In this document: piece after piece, positions 49,701 through 59,959 of the stretch
How the letters are laid out: the number at the start of each line of letters is the position of its first letter
How positions within the stretch are numbered: position 1 is the stretch's first letter
Source of the DNA: Anarhynchus alexandrinus
Taxonomy: Eukaryota > Chordata > Aves > Charadriiformes > Charadriidae
Length of the DNA: 64,000 nt
Reading direction: 5' to 3'
Assembly (NCBI GenBank): GCA_008711295.1
Contig: VUYV01000041.1
Location: 5,636,273-5,700,272 of the forward strand
Position numbers and translations under genes: made by a program
The notes under the pieces: generated by a model
Told to the model about the DNA's origin: nothing
Seen by the model: only the letters and a program-made list of their open reading frames with translations
Databases searched by the model: none

Positions 49701-52640
49701 CTCAGAGTTATGGGCAATAATGTTTAGCCACCAAATTTTGCCTCATTCAGGTGGACTACAGGCTTTGATCACTTCTCAAATGACACCTGTCTGATACAGT
49801 TAGACTAAAAAAATCTTATTGTGTAGGCACATTTCACCAGCACATTTATTCACAGGTTCAACACAGATCAGATTTACGATCTACCTCCCACACCAGTTTC
49901 CCATTAAAAAAAAAAAAAAACCAACCAAAACCATCTGCAACATGCAGGGGTTCCTCATTCTGTTTCTATAGCCTATATGGGCAGAACACCTAAAACTGCG
50001 TATCATCCAGGAAAAGTAACTCTGCTTCTGTGGCACAAGAGAATTGTCAGAGGGTAAGATAGGGTCTCAGTCTACTCAAATAAGGGAATATACTTGTCAG
50101 CTGACCTGAAATCCTGAGTTAAGTTCCTCTAGGAGGAGCAGATATGAAGACAAGACTCACTTGTACAGTCACAATTCTTTTTCCTTTCTTTTCTTTTCTT
50201 TTTTAATACCGTGTTGTTTGACATTAAAAATGAAGAGCAGTACTTCCATAGCAACCTTCTTGATTGTGGTGCTTGTCCTGAAAAGGAAACGACAAATCAC
50301 ATAACTATTGTTTCTCAGACTGTTTAAAGCAATAATAGCAGGCAGTAAGATACTATGACTATATCAGAACTCTTGTCTATAAGTAGACAAGAATATATAC
50401 CCTTTTCTAAACTTAACATAAAAGAATTATGTAATATGGAGAAATTAAAGAAAAAATAAAACATGGATGCAGCCAAGATATCTGAAGGCTTAGAAGTGTC
50501 ACAAGCTAACCTTTGACCCATGGCTACTGACACCAATAGAGAGAAAGGAGAGAATTCTAGGTCCAGTGTGAGTAGAAAAATTCTATCTGCTAAAAGTCAT
50601 TGAAAGTAGAAGTCATAACAACTTCATTTTTTGTATAAGTATTAAAGTCTTCAACGCAAGTTGCATACACACTATGTAGATGGAATTCAGTTTTGCTCAG
50701 CATGAAAACAGAATTTGAGCTTCGCTTAGTTCACTACCCAGCATATCAAGGATTAGTCTACTGGAAAAGATTCCACCAAAAATTTTCATGGAGTGCAGTA
50801 TTTCATACTAACTTTTTAAAATAATTGACCTTAAAAGCGAAGAATTTTTACTTTGGTCATGTAACAGTGCAATAAGGAAGAAAATCAAAGGTCACATCTT
50901 CAATGTTTGCTCTGATCATCCAAAAGAAGTCTAGTTTTTATTCTAACAATGTGAGATCTTACAGGCCTACTGTAAAAATGGTCTGTTATACAATCAGAAG
51001 TGCTGACTTCTACAAATGCAGAATAAAAGTTGAATCTCCAGTAAGGTCAAAAAACCACAGGGATTATAAAGGTACTCTGAAGAGTTTAACTTTTTGCATA
51101 CTGATCTGAACTATGTAGCATTGCCAGCATTAATTATTAACAGGCTAACTGTAACAAATTATGAATCAACATATTTTCAGGAGTCATCTTTCAGGTCTCT
51201 TTGGAAAGTATTTATCAGATCAGTCTATTAGAAGGACTGATTTCTGAGATGTACTTCTACATACACAGAAAACTATGTATAATAGTATTAAAGGTTTTAC
51301 AAATATTGTCCTTTTTATACATTGCTGTCATCAAAGATCCCAGCTGCTGAAGCTTAGGTCTACAGAATTCGTGATTAGGCTTGTCAAAATGATATTCCCT
51401 CCGTCACCTTATCTTCCAAATATATTAAAAATGCAAACATTTTTAAAATCTCATGCCAAATTTAATCTTGAGCAGGATTTTATTTCAAAGTTAAATGAAT
51501 TCATTGCTGACTAACTTACCAGTTAGCACAGTCAGATTGTTATAAACCCACATGAGCTTCTCTGGGAACAACACCTCTTCATGTGTATAACTCATAAGAG
51601 ATCACAAAATCCAAGCAAACACTATGACTTAACAGCAGAACAGTTTATACACATTTGAGAATTATGAAAGAGGAGATTTAACCCCAGGACCTCCTCTCCT
51701 TTCAAGTCCTCGTTCTCCAGATCCCACACAGTTTGTTTCCTCATCTGATTTCACTTATCTTTCTGTGTGATATGCTTACACAAGTTACCTGAATATATAT
51801 GTGAAAATTCCTATCATAAAGGAGTGCTTCTATTTGGATAGTATTATTTCCAACTTTATTTACTCAAGAAGAAGAAAAGAGCAACCAACGTGTAAGTAGA
51901 AACATAATTTCCATTTTGAATGTTTTCAATTTGTTTACATAATGAAAAATGAGGTATCTGTGAGAATAGCTGTGATTATGGCTTAAGAATTCTTTGTTGG
52001 AAGTGTTATTTGAATAGGGAATACAATGAAAAACCTACATTAGCTGTAAAAAAATCCACTTAATCAATGTCTTCTCTTGCACAATACTTACTCTACTTGA
52101 ATATTATGGTGATTTTTTTTTTTTTTAGTTTATTTTATTACTAATTTGAGTAACACGGCAGGTTGAAAAAATAATGTAACAAAACTTAGGACAGGTTACA
52201 TGGCTCTCGTTCTCTCATTGTGAGAAAAAGGCAGGTTATGAATCTGCCAGTTATTATTTGATTGGAAACTGCCACCTTCAGCACAGTGTTAGATTCCTTT
52301 CATTTACAGTGGAATGAAAACATGGGCACAAGCAATTATCGGGACGCACCTAGTACGTTGCAAAAAAAATCCATAACTTTCCTCACACTTAATTTCCTAC
52401 GTTAGTCATACGCCATCTTATCCATGTGGCCACCAGAAATGTTTCTGAAAATTTAAAAAACGTCCTCCTACAGGGTCTGGTCCAATGTGCGTTTTGCCTT
52501 AAAAGAAAAGAATGCAGAGAAGGGAGAAAAAAGATAATTTAACAGTGCTATGCAAAAATAAAGCACAAAGGCAGAGAGTCCACTAAGAAACTCATTTAAA
52601 AGTATGACTAACAAGGTGGTAAACCTGCCAAAGAACTTTT
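46800..52640. other. Unique AT-rich DNA, no gene seen
   Basis: I recognise no gene or transposon. A short acceptor-to-donor window at 48561-48625 (donor CATT/GTAAGT) is open on the plus strand, but the minus strand is open too, so I do not call an exon. A (TTTTC)n run lies at 50176-50205. Confidence 0.4.
50176..50205. repeat. (TTTTC)n-like microsatellite
   Basis: Imperfect pyrimidine repeat of about 30 bases. Confidence 0.85.
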
Positions 52641-52647
52641 ATATACA

Positions 52648-52775
52648 TAAACATTATGTAACATATATATTATATCTACTAGACAATATTATATATTAAT
52701 ATATAATAATATATGTGTGTACATATAAATATTTCATGTATATATACAATATATATGTATATATATGTATAATTT
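52648..52775. repeat. AT-rich low-complexity block, (TA)n-like
   Basis: About 130 bases almost entirely of A and T with many tatata words and short palindromes. It could extrude or be unstable. Confidence 0.85.
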
Positions 52776-52779
52776 CCCC

Positions 52780-54826
52780 TCCCTCTTATTCCCCCCCGTG
52801 GTTTTTTTCACCACGTTAATTTTTAATTTCACTCCAATGATATTTTGGGAGTGAAAATGACTCAACAGATTTATGAGAGTTGCTTTTGCCTGTTACGTAT
52901 TTGCCCCATCATCTTTGTCATTGTATGTTGTATTACCTGTGAGTTACATTGCTGGTAAGATCTTAATAAGATATTTTCCATGGCTATGGCTGCCCATATC
53001 CAATCTATTTCATACATTTTTTTTTCCTATAATTATAGAAGAATGTAAAACCTTTTCCATAAATCTAATAAATCTTTTCCTAGACCAACTGTTTGAGTGA
53101 GCCTGTCTTCTACATTAAGAGGTAACTTAAAAGCATTTATTTGAACAGACATTTTTGCCTGAAAGAAAATTAAAACAAAACAGCTTGCTTTACCAGATTC
53201 ATGTTACAGAACACAGAAACAAAAAAACTCCTCTGGAATACTAGTGACAAGAGGAGGAGGAAAGTGTTTTTTCCACATCTAGCCTCATCTCCCACACTTG
53301 GGATATATCTAATCAAGATCCTTTCCTTGTGTGAGACATATCTGGGCTCTGGGTTCAATATGGAACAATTAAGCACTTAGCTGTTGTAGGTCAGAACTCT
53401 GAGATATTTAAAAAGCAAAATCCTTTCAGTCATCTGTTAGATTGTATAAAAATGATTTTTTTCTTTACAAGACAAACTGGTCTTGCCAGAAGAAAAAAAA
53501 ACAAAACAAACAAGGACGTTCCACACGAACAAGCTCTTCTCTGTGAATACAGGAGAGAATTAAATAAAAACAACAAAACTGTCATTTTCAATAATGATGA
53601 GATAAAGCAGTGTGAAAAACGATGCAAGTTCTCAGAGGTAATGTGAATGGGTCCAGTGTCAGAAGAATTCCTCTGACTCCTAACAGCTTGTGTCCTAATG
53701 AATACCTAAATCAAATCACTACTGCTCTCAACAGAATATTCTCAAGAGGAGAGTAAGAGAAGCATGCCTTAAAATGTAGCCCTGGTGCCGTTCGAGGGCA
53801 GGCTCAAATCAAGAGTCTAGCTTTACATCTAAAACTGCTGCATACAAAGCAAACCTGTAACAACAGATTGTTAAACCCTCAAAAACACCAAAAAAAAAAA
53901 TTAAACCTTTTTCTTGATGTATGGTTGATCCATCCCATATAAGGATGGATCCTACCAATGCATTTTAAGAACGGCAAAGGGTGTAAGCCTCCATAGGAAC
54001 ACAAGCTCAAGTGTGTCCGTCTCTTGAAGGCTGAGAACTGAGCACTTCAGTGCCTTAGTGACTTGGGACAGCGCACGCGCGTAGTGATATAACTTAAGCC
54101 CCGTGAGTTCTCGACAAGCAGAAGCTTAGTGTGTTGTGGAAGTGAGTCCTGTGTATGCAAGGAAAGCCTCAGCATGAGATGACAGCTGAGCAGGGTTACC
54201 GAGGACCCCCATTTCGGCCTTGCATCCCTCCCGTGGCAGCCAGACATTTAAGAACCTCACAGGTCCAGCACATGCTGTTCAGAAATAGGTGAAACCGTAG
54301 ATCTTCTAGGAAGCAAAAGTTTTGAAGGCAGTCGAGTTTTTCTGGAAAGACTGCAGGCGAGAGAACAAATCTCATGCTCCTTAAGGGGCAAGGAAAAAAG
54401 TGGGAAAAGCTATAATATCATATAAAAATTGAAAAAGCTTTTGTTCTGTTTTGATTTTAAAATGAACTGTCTGGTAAACTGTCTTTGTTTAAGGTAAATC
54501 TGAGATGGACCTCTATCTGCTTTTAACAGTCGGTTGAATAGGGGCGGATGATAAACTGCCTGTATCCTTCTTTTCAAAAACAGCAGCACAAGGGTTGGGC
54601 TACCAGCAGAGGGGCTCGAGGCACAGGGTGCCTGTCCACCTGTGGCCAGTGGGAAGTGAGCTCTGGAAAAAAGGTGTTTCAACACTGAGAAGGCGTTGAT
54701 GGGATGAGGATTAGGACACGCTCCTAGGTTTTGGATTAAACCTCTGCTGCTCAGAAAGAATGTCTTAAATTAAGCACAACCCTGCAGTGATTTAACCTGT
54801 TTCGGAATCATGGTTGTCACATTCAG
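52780..54826. other. Unique DNA, no gene seen
   Basis: I recognise nothing certain. The stretch 54040-54240 has more CpG than its surroundings ('gcgcacgcgcgta') but no defined exon. A 9-bp inverted repeat lies at 53927-53951. Confidence 0.45.
53927..53951. repeat. 9-bp inverted repeat with 7-base loop
   Basis: The arms are gatccatcc (53927-53935) and its complement ggatggatc (53943-53951). The loop is catataa. Confidence 0.85.
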
Positions 54827-54900
54827 CCATCTCACAGCAGTGGCGGAGGTGGTCAGGGCTGCCTGCACCTACCTTCTCGTGTATCTGCCAAGACGTATTT
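54827..54900 (+). CDS. Possible internal exon, unidentified
   Basis: An acceptor ('gttgtcacattcag') precedes and a strong donor (ATTT/GTAAGT) follows this 74-base stretch, which has several CpGs. In the frame with incoming phase 2 and outgoing phase 1 it reads HLTAVAEVVRAACTYLLVY followed by LPRRI, resembling an amphipathic helical-repeat (HEAT or armadillo) segment. A second plus frame is also open, so the frame is not secure. The outgoing phase 1 fits the phase-1 acceptor at 62519 but not the preferred frame of 59838-59958. It may belong to the same plus-strand gene as those exons, or be chance. Confidence 0.27.
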
Positions 54901-54904
54901 GTAA

Positions 54905-56849
54905 GTCTTTAACATTGCAGTGTCAAACCTTTACTGCAATACAAACAGGAAACATTTCAAAATACAATTTGTCACCCCCAAAATTTTAATAAAGATGATA
55001 TAGTATTGATTCAGTATAAATATAAAAATGTGTTTATGCCTCTTGGGTGTCAAAAATTTCAAGATAGACCCCCACCTGGCATTTCAAATATATGACTTCT
55101 GCTGGAAGAACCTGTTAACCAATGAGAAATAAAATGATTAATTATGATAATCAGGTTTACACTTGGATCTTTTCTGAATTAAGCAATTATTATAGTGCAA
55201 GTACATTCTGTAGATCCTCATGCTCTCAGAAACAAAAGGGAGACATACAAAAAGTTTGAATGAGGATCAGACCATATTTTCCAAAAAATGTGTTCCACAA
55301 TTTTTAAAAAGAAAACCCAGAAACTCCAGGACCTCATGTTATATTTAAGCGTACATTCTCTATGTTCTTTGGTATTGCCATTGCTTCATTGTGATCTTAG
55401 AATTGCTTTCACTGCTCTTCTTTTAATTAACATGTAAAAGACGTTTCTGAAATAATTTTTCTTTAAATTTAAATTTAAATAAATTATTTCAGTGACCATT
55501 TTTTCCATATTTCCTGAATAACAGAATAAAGTAGGTTTTACTTTCGTTCTGTATTACTTTATTACCTTAACTGGTTAAAATGTTTCTAGGAGATAATCCT
55601 GTGCCTATATGTATATGAAAAGTAAATCATAAAGTCAGAACTATATATTATATTAAAAACCAAGAATATAATCTGGTACAAAATAACGCATTTTCCATTC
55701 TTTTGGATTTATAACCAGTTTTTCACTTTGACGACTATTATAATGTATAATAAATACATTTTATTATAGATATGGTTGTAGCAAACTGTGTCATCTAGGA
55801 CTACAAGCTAGAGGGCATGGAAACAAGAAAAGAAAGGGAGAGATCACGTATTCTTCTCTAACCTCATATTACCCACAATACTGATTGACTCCAATGTTTT
55901 GTAAGGCTTTCACTACCATCTCCAATACATATAAAAAGGCAATATTTGCATCTTCATAAAAACTGAATTCTACTGCAAACTTTCAGTTATTTCATGTACT
56001 CCCCCACAAACTGCACCAGGAACTCAGCACACGTGACACTGGTGCTTTGTACGCCAAGGGGTTCGTCTTATCGTCGAGTTGGCTCTTTAAAAGGTCCTTC
56101 ATTTAACCCACCGTGGGAGCTTCTTAATTCAAAGGAATAAGACGGCAAAATAATTCAGGAAGAAAATAAACATGCAAGTTTAGACAACTTATTTTCACCG
56201 CTGCATTAAGATTTCAGTAACATCATAACCACTGAAAACAGGCAATTTTAATATGATCTAATTTCGGATTGTTCTGTGCAGAAAGATTCACATGAAAAAT
56301 ACATCAGTTTGCAATAGGCATTGTTACTTTCACAAGAGTACCTCCAATTTAAACATACACTCTGAAACAAACAGAAGATGGGATGGAAATGTCTATCATT
56401 TCTTAGCTCTTTGTGCTTTAAGGAAGCACAAAATTAGAATGAACCTCCTGGATCACAAAATTTAATTCTTTATTATTACAGGCAGCATTTAATGCATTCA
56501 CTTTCAAAACTGTTCATAGCCTTATCTTAAAATAACTTTTCTCCCTTCCCCCGCCCCTTCTTCTTTAAAGATAGTCCCAAAATTTATTGTTCCAGTAGAC
56601 TGGGCCTTTTGCCTCATTTCCAGCCCGAGTTTATTTATAATTGTTTTCTGCCTTTTTGTTCTTGTACAAACATTGGCTTTTAGCCTAAATGGTAATTTTT
56701 CTTCCAGTTTTCATCCTCCTACTGAATATCTTGATAACTACATGCCTTTTTGACTTGTTTAGCCTCAGATAAGCTCCATCCCCCTCTGCCATGGCTGCAG
56801 AAGATAAGCCCCCTGTTTTCCTTATTCACCCAGCACAGATTTTGTGTAA
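54905..56849. other. Unique AT-rich DNA, no gene seen
   Basis: There is a 12-bp inverted repeat at 55447-55492. The CpG-bearing patch 56020-56140 is open in several frames on both strands, so it does not point to one exon. Otherwise I recognise nothing. Weak CR1 similarity may begin near 56640. Confidence 0.45.
55447..55492. repeat. 12-bp inverted repeat with AT-rich loop
   Basis: The arms are ctgaaataattt (55447-55458) and the exact complement aaattatttcag (55481-55492). The loop itself is built of aaattt palindromes. Confidence 0.85.
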
Positions 56850-57406
56850 TTGTTTTAGTTTGAATGTATTGATCTTGAACATAGATTATCAAAACCAAGT
56901 GAGCATTCCAGATGAGCATCACCAGTGTCTTGAAATAGGAGCACCTCTATTTCTACTGGAGTTACCTTTTCGACACAGTCACCTCATTTTCTGGCTAAAT
57001 GGCTTTAGTAATTTATAAATCCTGCTGTTATGTAGGACAGCCAACTGCATTTCACCTCAGTTCTTTCCAAACTTCTAGCTTTCAACAGAAGTTTGTTACC
57101 AGTACCAGGGTGCATCACCTTAAATTATCTATTATTGAGTTTCATCCCATTTCTACTAATCCAGTCCTAACAAGTGATTTTTATGCAATACCCTACCCTG
57201 TATTGACAATGCTTACAGATTTATACTGTCAACAGATACAATCCTATTTTTTACTGTATTGCTACTGTGACCATTACTGACAATATTAAAGAAGTGCAGT
57301 GCCAAGTTCTTTTAGGAACATTGCTAGTAACTACTGTGCTACCAGCTATTGCAGGGCTGCCTGTTACTCTTTCCCTTTTGGATAGCTTTTATCCACCTTC
57401 CAATAA
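56850..57406 (-). mobile_element. Ancient CR1 LINE copy (RT region), minus strand
   Basis: The plus strand is a very diverged reverse complement of CR1 ORF2, of the old amniote-wide kind rather than the young avian kind. Recognisable landmarks in order are 'gcattccagatgagcatcac' then 'cagtgtcttg' (56907-56935), 'accagggtgcatcacctta' (57104-57122), 'gagtttcatcccatttctac', then 'taatccagtcct' (57139-57170), 'ggaacattgctagtaact' (57315-57332) and 'atccaccttccaata' (57391-57405). These correspond to successive RT and C-terminal segments. All coding frames are destroyed. Two incidental plus-strand open frames (56791-57018 and 56999-57280) overlap it. Confidence 0.75.
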
Positions 57407-57413
57407 CTCCTTT

Positions 57414-57453
57414 AATTCTTGTAATTTGTAGTTAATTCTTGTCATTTGTAGTT
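57414..57453. repeat. 20-bp tandem duplication
   Basis: Two adjacent copies of aattcttgtaatttgtagtt differ at one base (a versus c at position 10). Confidence 0.9.
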
Positions 57454-57604
57454 TAACTATTAGTTTCTCCAGAGCTGAATTTCAGAAAGATGGTATCAAG
57501 CGTTTTCTTTATCTGATGAATCAACTATAAAAAAGTGTCTTCTGGTATAATATAAATACTATGGTATTTTAGTTCCACTTTTCTCTATATTTATTTTATC
57601 CGTT

Positions 57605-58139
57605 TGTTGTGGTTTAACCCCAGGCAGCAACTAGGACCACGCAGCCACTTGCTCACTCCCCCTCCCCCCCAGCAGGGTAGGGAGAAGAGGGAGAAAAGGA
57701 GGGGGGAAAAAAACCCACCCAAACCTCATCAGTTGAGATAAGACAGTTTAATAGAACAGCAACGAAAATGGAAAATAATAATAACAATAATGGTAAAAGA
57801 ATATACACAATAAAGTGATACAACACAAGTCACTCTCATCACCCGAGGATCTGTTGCCCAGCCCGTCCCAAGCAGTGATCACGGATTCCTGCCCCCCAAC
57901 CAGCCCCCTTTATATACACTGAGCATGACGTCTTTGGTATGGAATATTTCTTTGGCCAGCTTGTCCTGTCTATGCCCTCTCTCAGCTTCTTTGGGAAGCT
58001 GAAAAAGTCCCTGACTAATGTAAACATCACTTAGCAACAACTAAAACAATAGGTGTTATCAGCATTATTCTCATACTAAATCCAAAATACAGCAGCTACT
58101 CGAAAGAAAATTAACTCCATCCCAGCTGAGACCAGGACA
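57605..58139 (-). mobile_element. Solo LTR, well preserved, minus strand
   Basis: The plus strand runs from 'tgttgtggtttaacccc' to 'catcccagctgagaccagga' plus 'ca', so the element reads TG...CA on the minus strand. In that orientation it has a CRE-like site (complement of tgacgtct at 57926-57933), a TATA box (complement of tatata, 57911-57916) 10-15 bases further on, a GC-rich stretch, and ATTAAA-type polyadenylation wording near 57747-57752. Five-base flanks ccgtt (57600-57604) and ccttt (58140-58144) look like a target-site duplication with one mismatch. No internal retroviral genes adjoin it. It belongs with the older LTR at 10276-10835. Confidence 0.88.
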
Positions 58140-58144
58140 CCTTT

Positions 58145-59389
58145 TAATTGTCTTAGTACACCTGTGTATAAAAATCTGCTCTTTGCAAAACCAGACTTGA
58201 ATAACAGGCCACTTATTTTGTCCACTTAACTTAAATCAATTCGTAATCTTTTCCCTGCAAAGCTGTTTTTTTTACAGCCAGATTATCTCAAATACTCCAC
58301 TACTTATCAAAACTCATTTTAATTAATGTCACCTTTTGCAGGTTCACAGCCCATCTAATTAACAATTTGCTGGCCAGCATGCACACAAATATCCACGCCT
58401 TACCATATTCTTACATTTGTTCTCTAGTCTGTAGATGCTGAATCGAAGATCCCATAACATTTATGTGCCCAAAACCATTACAGACAAGATCTTAATCTAT
58501 ATTTATGTATCCAAAACTGGGGTTTACAATAGGTGATTATTCATTCTATGTTATTCCAATCAAAACTTTCCTATTTTTTCCCTAATGATTTTGAAGTTAA
58601 GAATAATATTTCTTATGGCATGTGTCAGACCAAAAGTCCATTCAGCTTGCTATGGAGTCTCTGACTCTGTCTACTTCCAAGTGCTTAGAAGAAGAGTTTA
58701 GGAACAAGTTTAGGAATAATGCAAGTACACGGTGGGGTTTTTTTCTTGGTATATACTAGCAGGTTTTGGGAGCTTGCATATGAGGATCTTCCTAAACCAG
58801 AAGTTGCAGCTATTTCCTTGTATTTAATGGTATTTTATAGATCTTCACTTTCATCACTGTAGCTGTTTGGTTTGTGGGATTTTTTTAATACATCATCCAC
58901 AACATCTTGCAATGAACTATAAAATTTAACTATGTATTCTGTGAAGCCATTCTTTTTACCAATAAAGTCTTCATTCATTTAAGTCCCCCAGCCTGGTATT
59001 AAGCAAAATAAAGAAAAGTCTTTTCCTGTGCACCTTTACTGTAACTTGCATGATTCTTCCCTGGATCTCTTCTACCCTGGAAACCCCTTGCATAAGTTAC
59101 GGCATGGCCTTTGTGATGCCACAGCATCAGTTTAGTTGCTGCTATCATTCTCTGTATCTTTTTGAATCCTACTGTGTATGCCTGGAGTTAGCCCAAACAG
59201 TATCTGGCACAGAAAAATTACTCGCTCCAGCTCTGCTGAAGTGTGTGACCAGGACAGTCCTGTTCTCACGGGGATGTGACTGACGAAGAGCCTGAAGCAG
59301 CAAATATGCCAAAGGGGTGACGCGCCTCCGAAAAGCGTGATCATCTGCAAATGGGAATACTGAGAAGAATTATTTTCTTGCATTTATTT
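58145..59389. other. Unique DNA, no gene seen
   Basis: I recognise nothing in this stretch. Confidence 0.5.
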
Positions 59390-59392
59390 AGA

Positions 59393-59605
59393 GTTTCCCT
59401 TGCTGCAACTTGCATCCATTACCTTTCACCACACGTCACCGAGGAGAATCTGTCTCCAGCTTCTGTGCAAATACCTACAGAGAGTTGAAGACTGCACTAA
59501 GAAGCCCCTATAGTCTTGTCACCTTTAGGCAAAACAAAATCAGTTTCTTCAGCCTCTCTTCACACATATGCTACAGCCCCTGACCACCTTGGGTACACGG
59601 CAGAA
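59393..59605 (-). repeat. CR1 LINE fragment, old, minus strand
   Basis: The plus strand reads 'ttgctgcaacttgcatcc', then 'attacctttcaccac', 'gagaatctgtctccagcttc', 'cagtttcttcagcctctctt' and 'agcccctgaccaccttgg'. These match successive parts of the CR1 ORF2 C-terminus in reverse complement. It has no 3' tail and no open frame. Confidence 0.75.
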
Positions 59606-59837
59606 TCCCTTCTAAGAGCAGCCACACCGAATTAGTTTGTAGTCCATGTAACCCACTTTCACTCTCTGAAAGCAAATGCTTAGAAAAAGAGAAGTAAAAA
59701 GCAAGTTGGAAGTGATATTTCTCTAGTGTGTACTCAAGCACCCAGTAAACTGTGGAGTAAATGTGTCTTGACACACTGTTTGTATCTTTGTGTTCAAAAA
59801 TACTGGATTTTTTTTTTTCTCTCTTAACCCTTTCCAG

Positions 59838-59958
59838 TCACGTTGTACCTGCAATATTCCGAACACGGCCTTCACAGCACTTTCATTGCTCGATGCCATT
59901 CTACATATAGTCTCTTCAGGATGTATGCATGATCACCCTGAATTAAAATTAAAAATTT
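59838..59958 (+). CDS. Candidate internal exon, unidentified protein
   Basis: A strong acceptor (long T/C tract ending 'aaccctttccag') precedes 121 bases that are open in phase 0. They contain four to five CpGs in a CpG-poor area and end at a GTGAGT donor with one base of the next codon left over. The protein reads RCTCNIPNTAFTALSLLDA and then HIVSSGC and MHDHPELKLKI. This is Cys-bearing with a helical stretch, but I recognise no family. Outgoing phase 1 matches the acceptor at 62519, where T plus GT completes a Cys codon. A second frame is also open for most of the length but stops before the donor. The transcript would run left to right and leave a 2.56-kb intron. Confidence 0.4.
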
Positions 59959-59959
59959 G

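Noticed and set aside
56020..56140. CpG-bearing patch with open frames and an acceptor-like site
   Set aside because: Three frames on two strands are open at once and no donor follows, so no exon can be chosen.
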